The translations under genes were made by a program, and so were the position numbers. The notes below the pieces were generated by a model. That model ran no database searches. It worked only from the letters and a program-made list of their open reading frames with translations, and was not told the DNA's origin. DNA of 64,000 nucleotides, from contig NZ_FNIQ01000004.1 of NCBI RefSeq assembly GCF_900104025.1, forward strand, positions 310,001-374,000, written 5' to 3'. The stretch comes from Geodermatophilus sp. DSM 45219 (lineage in GTDB: Bacteria; Actinomycetota; Actinomycetes; Mycobacteriales; Geodermatophilaceae). Of this stretch, positions 17,515 to 27,077 are shown one piece after another; position 1 is the first letter of the stretch, and the number at the start of each line of letters is the position of its first letter.

Positions 17515-18972
17515 TCAGCCGCCGAAGAGGTTCTCCAGCTGCGCGCGGAAGGTGAGGACCGACAGCGTGCCGAACAGCAGGACCGCCCACACCAGCGCGC
17601 CCAGCCGGACCCCGCGCACCCGGATCGGCGCGGGCAGCAGCCGCCGGTTGACCAGGATCAGCAGGCCCGCGTAGACGAACATCATGAACCCGCCGACCAC
17701 GGCGGAGATGACCAGCAGCACGAGCGGCTGGGAGAAGCCGGCCAGCAGCACGACGATGCCGATGGCGATCAGCCCCCACACCAGGCCGGCGTAGACCCGG
17801 CTCTCGTTGGCGTCCCGGGCGTACGAGGTCTTGATGACGTCGGCGGCCAGGCGGCTGGTGTAGTCCACGATCCCCAGCGCGGCGGCGAACAGCGCGAAGG
17901 CGCCGATCGCCCAGAAGAAGTACTGGAACCACGAGCCGACCCGCTCGCCGAGCACCTCGCCCTCGGTCTGGATGAAGCCGATGTCGTTGGCGACGTCGCC
18001 GCGGCCGAACACCGTCGAGTACGCCAGCAGCGAGGTGAACACGATCGTGATGAACGTGATCAGCACGAAGGTGCTCAGCTGCTCGATGTTGGCGAACCGC
18101 CACCAGCCGCGCCACCGGCGCAGGTTGTCCGGGGTCGGCGCGAACACGTAACCCGTGCTCGGCACCGCCTCCGGCTCGCCGGTGATCGGGCTGACCAGCC
18201 GGGGCACGTAGCTGCCCATGCCGAAGCCCTTGTCGCGGATCCAGTTGGACTGCACCAGGTTCTGCCCACCCCCGCCGCCGGCGAAGGCCAGGGCCCCGAG
18301 CAGCAGGGCGAAGCCGAGCTCCTCGACCGGGATGCGCGGCCGGGTGACGACCTGGGGCAGGTCCGCCCACGCCGAGGCGCCGATGGCGACGACCGCGGCG
18401 ACGGCGAACAGGACGATCACCGCGGCGACCTTGAGCATCTGCGCGCGCTCGAGGGCGACGTAGACGACCGGCGCCAGCGTGAGGATGAGCCCGATCGCCA
18501 GCAGCATGCCGATCGCGATCCAGCGCGGCTCGCCGCCGAACAGGTAGGTGACCAGCGTGGCCGAGCTGGTGGCCCACCCCGGCCACAGGTTGGCGAAGTA
18601 GGTGAGCAGCGCGAAGACCAGGCCCCAGTGCCGCCAGAACCGGCTGAAGCCGGTGAGCGCGGTCTCGCCGGTGGCCAGCGTGTACCGCTCGATCTCCATG
18701 TTGAGGAAGTACTGGGTGACCAGCCCGACCAGGGCCGCCCACACGAAGACCAGCCCCACCTGCGAGGCGATGTAGGGGTAGAGGACGAACTCCCCGGAGG
18801 CCAGCCCGACGCCCGCGGCGATGATGCCCGGGCCGATCAGCCGCCCGTAGCGGCGCGGGTCCTCGGGCATGTCGCGCACCTGGGGGCGGGGGTGGTGCCG
18901 GGTGGGGAAGGCGTCGGCGACGTCCTCCACCGGCATGCCGTCGGCGGCTCCCGCCCGGTCCGACCTGGCCAT
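17515..18972 (-). CDS. Nramp-related membrane transporter
   Basis: About 485 aa with 10-12 hydrophobic segments; ATG at 18972 behind GAGG. It belongs to the Nramp superfamily fold by its N-terminal GPGIIAAGVGLASGEFVLYP and helix-6 region GALAFAGGGGGQNLVQSNW. The metal-binding signatures of true Mn/Fe transporters are absent: DPGN is replaced by GVGLASGE, and MPH by GGGGGQN. The substrate is therefore probably not Mn2+ and is unknown. Stand-alone gene, convergent with the ABM gene and divergent from the next. Confidence 0.8.
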   Translation of the reverse strand: MARSDRAGAADGMPVEDVADAFPTRHHPRPQVRDMPEDPRRYGRLIGPGIIAAGVGLASGEFVLYPYIASQVGLVFVWAALVGLVTQYFLNMEIERYTLATGETALTGFSRFWRHWGLVFALLTYFANLWPGWATSSATLVTYLFGGEPRWIAIGMLLAIGLILTLAPVVYVALERAQMLKVAAVIVLFAVAAVVAIGASAWADLPQVVTRPRIPVEELGFALLLGALAFAGGGGGQNLVQSNWIRDKGFGMGSYVPRLVSPITGEPEAVPSTGYVFAPTPDNLRRWRGWWRFANIEQLSTFVLITFITIVFTSLLAYSTVFGRGDVANDIGFIQTEGEVLGERVGSWFQYFFWAIGAFALFAAALGIVDYTSRLAADVIKTSYARDANESRVYAGLVWGLIAIGIVVLLAGFSQPLVLLVISAVVGGFMMFVYAGLLILVNRRLLPAPIRVRGVRLGALVWAVLLFGTLSVLTFRAQLENLFGG

Positions 18973-19224
18973 GGGACCTCCTCGGGCGCGCCCGGCTCCG
19001 GGACCACCGGCCGGTCGCGCCGCTCGTCGTCGAGTGTCCCCACTGTGCCCGCGGGGGGACGGCGACGCGAGCCATCCCGCCCGCGCCCCCTCCTGCGGTG
19101 CCGGTCGCCGTGCCCGACACGCCGGGCGGGGTGGCTGCCGGACGCGTGACCGTGCCCCTCCTGGGCACACCTGGACCCGGCCGGTGACACCGCCGAGCCG
19201 GCGGGAGACCACGGAGGACGCCCG

Positions 19225-19653
19225 ATGAGCGAGCCCAGGCGGGACGAGGCGGCCGCGCCGCCGCCGTCCGCGGACCCCACCGTGCAGGTCCAGCCCCCGC
19301 CGGTGCCCGGCCGGGCGGTGCGGGCCCAGCTCGCGGCGGGGGAGATCGCGACGCCTCCCGTGCGCCCGGACGAGCCGACCGTCACGCTCGACGGGCCGGC
19401 GCCGGCGGACCCGGGTCGCACGCAGGAGCTCGACGTGCCCGCCCGCGTCCAGGTCACGGTGGGCCCGCGCCCGCGCCCCCGGCGTCGCTGGCGCACCTGG
19501 CCGTGGATCGTCGCCGTCGTCCTGGCGCTGGTCGTCCTCGGCGCCGTCCTGGTGACCATGCTGTGGCGGGGCGCGACCATCGACAGCGACGTCGACCTCG
19601 TGGGTCGGGCCGGTGGGGCGACCGGGACCTCGGCCGGACCGGGCGGCGGCTGA
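19225..19653 (+). CDS. Pro-rich single-pass membrane protein, unknown
   Basis: 142 aa from an ATG at 19225 (behind GGAGGACGCCCG). The first 85 residues are Pro/Ala-rich and likely disordered cytosolic. Then comes a basic stop ([11 protein letters not shown]), one membrane helix ([21 protein letters not shown]) and a short outside tail rich in Gly. No family recognised. Lies between the transporter's divergent promoter and glyS. Confidence 0.65.
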   Translation: MSEPRRDEAAAPPPSADPTVQVQPPPVPGRAVRAQLAAGEIATPPVRPDEPTVTLDGPAPADPGRTQELDVPARVQVTVGPRPRPRRRWRTWPWIVAVVLALVVLGAVLVTMLWRGATIDSDVDLVGRAGGATGTSAGPGGG

Positions 19654-19724
19654 GCCGGCGGGCACGGGCCAACTACCGTGGACGGGTCAACCCGCCGACC
19701 GCCAGCCGGATGGAGCCCCGCGCC

Positions 19725-21128
<1,404 letters not shown>

Positions 21129-21131
21129 GCC

Positions 21132-21192
21132 CGACGGTGTGCGCTGGTGCGCAGTTCCACGACCGCGAACTGCGCACCGGCGCACACCGTCG
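21132..21192. repeat. Long near-perfect hairpin behind glyS
   Basis: 26-base arms (21132-21157 and 21167-21192) complementary at 25 of 26 positions, with the one mismatch a G-U wobble in RNA, around a nine-base loop. It begins four bases after the glyS stop and has no T-run. It may act as terminator or mRNA stabiliser, or be a mobile palindromic element. Confidence 0.75.
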
Positions 21193-21214
21193 GCGGGTCA
21201 GTCCGCCCCGAACA

Positions 21215-21331
21215 CCCGGCCGGCCGCCTCTGCACCCGCTCGAGGTGGGCGTACAGCGCGCCGCCGGGGTGGTCGACGGACTCGGCGCCGCGCTCCCGCA
21301 GGAGGTCGGCGAGCCGCTGCTCGGCCGTCAC
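21215..21331 (-). pseudogene. Remnant of a small protein gene (HPGGTLLxHL-type N-terminus)
   Basis: From a GTG at 21331 the minus strand reads VTAEQRLADLLRERGAESVD then HPGGALYAHLERVQ, closely resembling the N-terminus of actinobacterial DUF6817-type proteins. Similarity stops after about 38 codons, near the long hairpin, and the frame then continues into unrelated sequence. I read it as the surviving 5' end of a lost gene. The DUF number is from memory of the motif and was not checked. Confidence 0.4.
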
Positions 21332-21378
21332 GGGGGCGCGACCGTATCGGGCGGGGCAGGGTGACCCACCTCGCCACC

Positions 21379-21384
21379 TACCCT
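21379..21384 (+). promoter_or_regulatory. Putative -10 hexamer of a leaderless promoter (dus)
   Basis: TACCCT ends seven bases before the GTG at 21392 with no Shine-Dalgarno sequence. Confidence 0.45.
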
Positions 21385-21391
21385 GGACCCC

Positions 21392-22564
21392 GTGAGCAGC
21401 AGCGTCCTCGAGCGGCCGTCGTCCCCCGCGACCGGCCCCGCTCCGCTGCACCTGGGCCCGCTCACCGTCGACCCCGCCGTGGTGCTCGCCCCGATGGCCG
21501 GCATCACCAACCCGGCGTTCCGCACGCTGTGCCGTGAGTTCGGGGCGGGCCTCTACGTCTGCGAGATGATCACCACGCGGGCGCTGGTCGAGCGCAACGA
21601 GAAGACGCTGCAGATGGTGCGCGCGACCCCCGACGAGGAAGACGCCTTCTCCGTCCAGCTCTACGGCGTCGACCCGGCCACGGTCGGCCGCGCGGTGGAG
21701 ATGCTCGTCGACGAGGGCGTCGCCGGCACCCGCCCGGCGCACGTCGACCTGAACTTCGGCTGCCCGGTGCCCAAGGTGACCCGCAAGGGCGGGGGCTCGG
21801 CGCTGCCGTGGCGGCGGGTGCTGTTCCGCGACATCGTGCGCGCCGCCGTGGGGGCCGCGCGCGACGTGCCGGTCACCGTGAAGACCCGCATCGGCATCGA
21901 CGCCGACCACGTCACCTACCTCGACGCGGGGCGGATCGCCCAGGACGAGGGCGCCGCGGCGATCACCCTGCACGGGCGCACCGCCGACCAGCTCTACAGC
22001 GGCACCGCCGACTGGGCGCCGATCGCGCGGCTGGTCGAGGCCGTCGACATCCCGGTGCTCGGCAACGGCGACGTCTGGGAGGCCGACGACGCGCTGCGGA
22101 TGGTCGCCGAGACCGGCTGCGCCGGCGTCGTCGTCGGGCGGGGCTGCCTGGGCCGGCCGTGGCTGTTCGGCGACCTGGCCGCCGCGTTCGCCGGGGAGAC
22201 CCGCCGCGCGCTGCCGACGCTGCGCGAGGTCGCCGCCGTCATGCACCGGCACGCCACCCTGCTCTCCGCGGAGCAGGGCGAGCGGCACGGCTGCACCGAC
22301 TTCCGCAAGCACGTCGCCTGGTACCTCAAGGGGTTCTCGGTCGGCTCCGACGTCCGCCGCGCGCTGGCCATGGTGAGCGGCCTCGACGAGCTGGCCGAGC
22401 TGCTGGCCGGCATCCCCGACCAGCCCTACCCGACCGCGGTGCTCGGCGGGCCCCGGGGGCGCACCAGCCCGCCGCGGCCGGTGGCGCTGCCCGAGGGCTG
22501 GCTGGCCGACCGTGACGACCCCCGACCGCCGGCCGGGGCCGAACTGCTCGTGAGCGGCGGGTGA
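21392..22564 (+). CDS. dus: tRNA-dihydrouridine synthase (DusB type)
   Basis: FMN enzyme reducing uridine in tRNA D-loops, 390 aa. Opening strand VVLAPMAGITNPAFRTLCRE, catalytic-Cys motif HVDLNFGCPVPKVTRKGGGS, VTVKTRIGIDADHVTY, ITLHGRTADQLYSGTADW and the phosphate-binding VLGNGDVWEADDA...GVVVGRGCLGRPWLF are all present. GTG start. Confidence 0.95.
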   Translation: MSSSVLERPSSPATGPAPLHLGPLTVDPAVVLAPMAGITNPAFRTLCREFGAGLYVCEMITTRALVERNEKTLQMVRATPDEEDAFSVQLYGVDPATVGRAVEMLVDEGVAGTRPAHVDLNFGCPVPKVTRKGGGSALPWRRVLFRDIVRAAVGAARDVPVTVKTRIGIDADHVTYLDAGRIAQDEGAAAITLHGRTADQLYSGTADWAPIARLVEAVDIPVLGNGDVWEADDALRMVAETGCAGVVVGRGCLGRPWLFGDLAAAFAGETRRALPTLREVAAVMHRHATLLSAEQGERHGCTDFRKHVAWYLKGFSVGSDVRRALAMVSGLDELAELLAGIPDQPYPTAVLGGPRGRTSPPRPVALPEGWLADRDDPRPPAGAELLVSGG

Positions 22565-22593
22565 GTGCCGTGACGACCGCGAGCACGACGGTC

Positions 22594-22643
22594 GAGGGAG
22601 CACCGCAGCGAGCGCGAGCGAGCGAGGAGCGGATCGAGACCGG
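22594..22643 (+). repeat. Dispersed intergenic repeat, copy 2
   Basis: GAGGGAGCACCGCAGCGAGC and continuing to ...GAGGAGCGGATC; matches copy 1 with a few substitutions and a short indel. It lies between dus and the small membrane protein gene and overlaps the latter's ribosome-binding region. Confidence 0.8.
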
Positions 22644-22652
22644 AGTCGAGCC

Positions 22653-23099
22653 GTGAGCTCAGACCCCTACCTGTACGACGACGACCCGGCGCCGCTGCAC
22701 ACGGGCACCCCGCGGCCGGCGCGGGCGCTGATCCTGGCGGTCATCGGCGGCACCGTCGCCGTCGCCGTCGGCATGGCCGTCGGCCTGCCCCTGGTCAAGG
22801 GCAGCCCCGAGGAGCAGGCCCGGGAGGTCACCGGCGTCTTCCTCGCCGCGCTGGCCCAGGACGACGTGGAGACCGCCTACGGCCTGCTCTGCCAGGAGGA
22901 GCGGACCCGGGTGGCGCCGCAGGCGCTGCCCACCGAGTACGCCCCCGGCGGCGCCGGCGAGGTCACCGGCACGATCGCCGACCAGGTGGGCGGCGCGCCG
23001 GTCCAGCGGGTGGAGGTCACCTGGAGCGACGGCAGCACGTCGGTCCTCACCGTGGTGAGCGAGCAGGGCGCCCGGGTCTGCGGGACCTCCGCCGGCTGA
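22653..23099 (+). CDS. Membrane-anchored protein with DUF4878/NTF2-like domain
   Basis: 148 aa. A short cytosolic N-terminus is followed by a membrane helix (ALILAVIGGTVAVAVGMAVG) and an extracellular domain beginning EEQAREVTGVFLAALAQDDVETAYGLLC, the pattern of DUF4878/NTF2-like lipocalin-style domains in actinobacterial secreted proteins. The two Cys residues could form a disulfide. GTG at 22653. No function assigned. Confidence 0.7.
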   Translation: MSSDPYLYDDDPAPLHTGTPRPARALILAVIGGTVAVAVGMAVGLPLVKGSPEEQAREVTGVFLAALAQDDVETAYGLLCQEERTRVAPQALPTEYAPGGAGEVTGTIADQVGGAPVQRVEVTWSDGSTSVLTVVSEQGARVCGTSAG

Positions 23100-23317
23100 C
23101 GGAGGACCCCCTCGCAGGGCGCCGTTCCAGTACGTCACCGGGGCTGGCGCGTCCCCGCCCGGTGGGCCACCATCGCTGTCTGGTCCCGAACGGACGTATG
23201 AGACGTCTGGTACCCGGCACGGCCCGGGACCGTGCTCGCCGGGGCGGCGCACGGGGGTCCCCGGGGCGCCGTCCCGGCAGGCACTGAGCGGCCGGCGGAC
23301 GAGCGCGGAGGTGCACG

Positions 23318-26026
23318 GTGGGCAGTGGGACCGGGACGGTATGGGTCTACGACTTCAGCGAGGGCAACAGGGACCAGAAGGACCTGCTGGGCGGCAAGGG
23401 CGCCAACCTGGCCGAGATGACCAACCTCGGGCTGCCCGTGCCGCCCGGGTTCACGATCACCACCGACGCCTGCCGGCACTACCTCGAGCACGGCAGCACG
23501 CCGCCGGACCTCGCCGACCAGGTGACCGAGCACCTGACGGCGCTGGAGAAGGCGATGGGCAAGACCCTCGGTGACCCGGCGGACCCGCTGCTGGTGTCCG
23601 TGCGCTCCGGCGCGGCCGCGTCGATGCCCGGGATGATGGAGACGGTCCTCAACGTCGGCCTCAACGACGAGTCGGTGCGCGGGCTGGCCGCCCAGTCCGG
23701 CAGCGAGCGCTTCGCGTGGGACTCCTACCGCCGGCTGATCCAGATGTTCGGCAAGACCGTCCTCGGTATCGACGGCGAATCGTTCGAGCACGCCCTCGAC
23801 GAGGCCAAGCGCGAGCAGGGCACCGAGTCCGACCTGGACCTGGATGCCGAGCACCTCGAGGACGTCGTCCGCCGGTTCGAGGCGATCGTGCGCGAGCAGT
23901 GCGGCCGGGACTTCCCGCAGGACCCGCGCGAGCAGATGGACCTGGCGATCAACGCCGTCTTCGACTCCTGGAACGCCGAGCGGGCGATCCTCTACCGGCG
24001 CCGGGAGCGCATCCCCGGGGACGCCGGCACCGCGGTCAACGTCTGCGCGATGGTCTTCGGCAACCTCGGTGCCGACTCGGGCACCGGTGTGGCGTTCACC
24101 CGCGACCCGGGCAGCGGCGAGCAGGGCGTGTACGGCGACTACCTGCAGAACGCGCAGGGCGAGGACGTCGTCGCCGGCATCCGCAACACGGTGCCGCTGG
24201 CCGAGCTGGCGCGGATCGACGAGGGCGCCTACCGCGAGCTCATGTCGATCATGGGCGCCCTGGAGTCGCACTACCGCGACCTGTGCGACATCGAGTTCAC
24301 CGTCGAGCGCGGGAAGCTGTGGATGCTGCAGACCCGCGTCGGCAAGCGGACGGCGGGCGCGGCCTTCCGGATCGCCACCCAGCTGGTCGACGAGGGCCTC
24401 ATCGACATGGACGAGGCGGTCCGGCGGGTCACCGGTGACCAGCTCGCCCAGCTGATGTTCCCGCGGTTCGTCTCCGGCGGGGACGCCAGGCAGCTCACCC
24501 AGGGGATGAACGCCTCGCCCGGCGCCGCCGTCGGCAAGGCGGTGTTCTCCTCCGAGACCGCCGTCCAGTGGGCCGACCGGGGCGAGCAGGTCGTGCTGGT
24601 CCGCCGGGAGACCAACCCCGACGACCTCTCCGGGATGATCGCCGCCGAGGGCGTCCTGACCAGCCGCGGCGGCAAGACCTCGCACGCCGCGGTCGTCGCC
24701 CGGGGGATGGGCAAGACCTGCGTGTGCGGCGCCGAGGAGCTGCAGGTCGACACGAAGAACCGCCGCTTCACCGCCCCCGGGGGCGTCACCGTCGAGGAGG
24801 GCGACGTCGTCTCCATCGACGGCTCCACCGGCAAGGTCTGGCTGGGCGAGGTGCCGGTCGAGGCCTCCGCCGTCGTCCGCTACTTCGAGGGCGAGATCGA
24901 CCCGGACTCCGCCGCAGCCGATGAGCTGGTGCGCAGCGTGCACCGCATCCTCACCCACGCCGACGAGGTGCGGCGGATGGACGTGCGGACCAACGCCGAC
25001 ACCCCCGAGGACTCCGCCCGGGCCCGGCGGTTCGGCGCCCACGGCATCGGGCTGTGCCGGACCGAGCACATGTTCCTCGGCGACCGGCGGCAGCTGGTGG
25101 AGAAGCTGATCCTGGCCGAGGACGACGAGGGCAAGCAGCAGGCCCTCGACGGTCTGGCGCCGCTGCAGAGGCAGGACTTCCTGGAGATCTTCGAGGCGAT
25201 GGACGGGCTGCCGGTGACCGTGCGGCTGCTCGACCCGCCGCTGCACGAGTTCCTCCCCGACCTCACCGACCTGTCGGTGCGGGTGGCCGTCGCCGAGGCC
25301 CAGGGGCACCCGGACGAGGCCAACCTGCGGCTGCTGGCCGCCGTCCGCCGGCTGCACGAGCAGAACCCGATGCTCGGGCTGCGCGGGGTGCGGCTCGGCC
25401 TGGTGGTGCAGGGCCTGTTCGCGATGCAGGTGCGGGCCATCGCCGAGGCGGCCTGCGAGCGGAAGAAGGCCGGTGGCGACCCGCGGCCGGAGATCATGAT
25501 CCCGCTGGTCGGGGCGGTGCAGGAACTGGAGGCCATCCGCGAGGAGTCCGAGCAGGTGCTCGGCCAGGTGTTCGAGGAGTGCGGCGTCGAGCTCGACGTC
25601 CTCATCGGCACGATGATCGAGGTGCCGCGCGCCGCGCTGACCGCCGCGGAACTCGCGCAGTCGGCGGAGTTCTTCTCCTTCGGCACCAACGACCTCACCC
25701 AGATGACCTGGGGCTTCTCCCGGGACGACGTCGAGGCCGCGTTCTTCCACGCGTACCTGGACAAGGGCATCTTCGGCGTCTCGCCGTTCGAGTCGCTGGA
25801 CCGGCCCGGCGTCGGCCGGCTGGTGCAGGTCGCCGTGGAGGAGGGCCGGTCCGCGCGGCCGGAGCTCAAGCTGGGCGTCTGCGGCGAGCACGGCGGCGAT
25901 CCGGAGTCCGTGCACTTCTTCCACGAGGTGGGGCTGCACTACGTGTCCTGCTCGCCGTTCCGCGTGCCGGTGGCCCGGCTGGAGGCGGGCCGGGCCGCGC
26001 TGGGGGCGGAGCACACCGGGTCCTGA
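23318..26026 (+). CDS. ppdK: Pyruvate, phosphate dikinase
   Basis: Interconverts pyruvate + ATP + Pi and PEP + AMP + PPi; 902 aa, full length. N-terminal nucleotide-binding domain opening VYDFSEGNRDQKDLLGGKGA. The central swivelling domain carries the phospho-His (His456) in RGGKTSHAAVVARGMGKTCV. The C-terminal PEP/pyruvate barrel has PMLGLRGVRLG and SFGTNDLTQMTWGFSRDD. GTG at 23318 behind GCGGAGGTGCAC. With pyruvate carboxylase at 54 kb it gives two routes around the PEP-pyruvate-oxaloacetate node. Confidence 0.97.
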   Translation: MGSGTGTVWVYDFSEGNRDQKDLLGGKGANLAEMTNLGLPVPPGFTITTDACRHYLEHGSTPPDLADQVTEHLTALEKAMGKTLGDPADPLLVSVRSGAAASMPGMMETVLNVGLNDESVRGLAAQSGSERFAWDSYRRLIQMFGKTVLGIDGESFEHALDEAKREQGTESDLDLDAEHLEDVVRRFEAIVREQCGRDFPQDPREQMDLAINAVFDSWNAERAILYRRRERIPGDAGTAVNVCAMVFGNLGADSGTGVAFTRDPGSGEQGVYGDYLQNAQGEDVVAGIRNTVPLAELARIDEGAYRELMSIMGALESHYRDLCDIEFTVERGKLWMLQTRVGKRTAGAAFRIATQLVDEGLIDMDEAVRRVTGDQLAQLMFPRFVSGGDARQLTQGMNASPGAAVGKAVFSSETAVQWADRGEQVVLVRRETNPDDLSGMIAAEGVLTSRGGKTSHAAVVARGMGKTCVCGAEELQVDTKNRRFTAPGGVTVEEGDVVSIDGSTGKVWLGEVPVEASAVVRYFEGEIDPDSAAADELVRSVHRILTHADEVRRMDVRTNADTPEDSARARRFGAHGIGLCRTEHMFLGDRRQLVEKLILAEDDEGKQQALDGLAPLQRQDFLEIFEAMDGLPVTVRLLDPPLHEFLPDLTDLSVRVAVAEAQGHPDEANLRLLAAVRRLHEQNPMLGLRGVRLGLVVQGLFAMQVRAIAEAACERKKAGGDPRPEIMIPLVGAVQELEAIREESEQVLGQVFEECGVELDVLIGTMIEVPRAALTAAELAQSAEFFSFGTNDLTQMTWGFSRDDVEAAFFHAYLDKGIFGVSPFESLDRPGVGRLVQVAVEEGRSARPELKLGVCGEHGGDPESVHFFHEVGLHYVSCSPFRVPVARLEAGRAALGAEHTGS

Positions 26027-26136
26027 GGAAGGCCTCCCCGCAGGCGCGGGGCGGGCCCCGCGAGGGGCCGAGGGGTGGTCCGGCACACCCCTCCCGGCGT
26101 CCCCGGACCGACGGAGCCGCGTGGTACCCATGACGG

Positions 26137-26766
26137 GTGGGTGTGCGCGCGGGGAGCCTGGTCGGTCGGGTGGTCGGCGCCTTCGCGCTCTCCGTCGTCC
26201 TGCTGGTCGTCTCGACCGCGACGGCGATCTGGTGGACGGCGCGGCAGGACTCGCGGCCGTCGTCCGACGCGATCGTGGTGCTGGGGTCGGCGCAGTACAA
26301 CGGCGTCCCGTCGTCCATCTTCGAGGCACGGCTGGAGCACGCGCTCGCGCTGTACGAGAACGGCGTCGCGCCGGTGGTGGTGACCGTGGGCGGCAAGGCC
26401 GACGGCGACATGTTCACCGAGGCGGAGTCCGGCCGCGCCTACCTCGCCGAGGCCGGGGTGTCCGAGGACGCCCTGCTCGCGGTCGAGCAGGGCGTGGACA
26501 CGCTGGAGAGCATGCGTGCCGTCGGCACCGCCTTCGCCGAGCGCGGCTGGGACTCCGCGGTGCTGGTCACCGATCCCTGGCACGCGATGCGGGCCGAGCG
26601 GATGGCCGAGGACGCCGGCATCTCCGCCGAGAGCTCGCCGACCCGGCAGGGCCCGGCCGTGCAGACCCGCGCCACGCAGTTCCGCTACATCCTGCGGGAG
26701 ACTGCTGCCTACCTGCTCTACCGCGCGACCGGCGAGAGCATCGCCGGGGCGCCGGGGATCGGGTGA
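26137..26766 (+). CDS. YdcF/DUF218 family protein, membrane-anchored
   Basis: 209 aa. N-terminal helix (VVGAFALSVVLLVVSTATAI) and then a DUF218 domain: DAIVVLGSAQYNGVPSSIFE, RLEHALALYENGVAP, GVDTLESMRAVGTAF and SAVLVTDPWHAMRAERMAEDAG. In E. coli family members act in envelope maintenance. GTG at 26137 is chosen; TACCCAT ending five to six bases upstream could be a leaderless -10. Overlaps the next gene by four bases. Confidence 0.85.
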   Translation: MGVRAGSLVGRVVGAFALSVVLLVVSTATAIWWTARQDSRPSSDAIVVLGSAQYNGVPSSIFEARLEHALALYENGVAPVVVTVGGKADGDMFTEAESGRAYLAEAGVSEDALLAVEQGVDTLESMRAVGTAFAERGWDSAVLVTDPWHAMRAERMAEDAGISAESSPTRQGPAVQTRATQFRYILRETAAYLLYRATGESIAGAPGIG

Positions 26767-27077
26767 GGGACGTGCCCGTGCTCGTCCTGGGCGAGGCCGG
26801 GTCGGCCGGCTGCGAGAAGGGCGTCTCGCCCGTGCTGCGTGACGACGTCGTCGTCGCCACCGTGCGGGCGTCGAACTGGGAGGAGGCGGCCACGGCCGTC
26901 GTGGAGAACCGCGAGTGGGTGCTCGCGCGGGCCGGCCGGGAACCGACCGGCCGGGCAGCTCACGACCCCGAGGGGACGGCGCGGCTGCGCGCCCGGCAGA
27001 CCTCGTGGTGGACGGGCAGCCGGGACGTCGACCTCGACGGCATGCGGGTGCAGGCCGCCGCGGCGGGGGCCGCCTGA
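26763..27077 (+). CDS. Small conserved-looking protein of unknown function
   Basis: About 104 aa from a GTG overlapping the previous stop (GTGA); GTG 26772 is an alternative. Sequence begins VRDVPVLVLGEAGSAGCEKG and ends in a region with WWTGSRDVDLDGMRVQ. No membrane segment. Its stop overlaps the dnaG ATG by one base, so it is sandwiched in a coupled YdcF-unknown-dnaG string. No family recognised. Confidence 0.6.
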   Translation: MRDVPVLVLGEAGSAGCEKGVSPVLRDDVVVATVRASNWEEAATAVVENREWVLARAGREPTGRAAHDPEGTARLRARQTSWWTGSRDVDLDGMRVQAAAAGAA

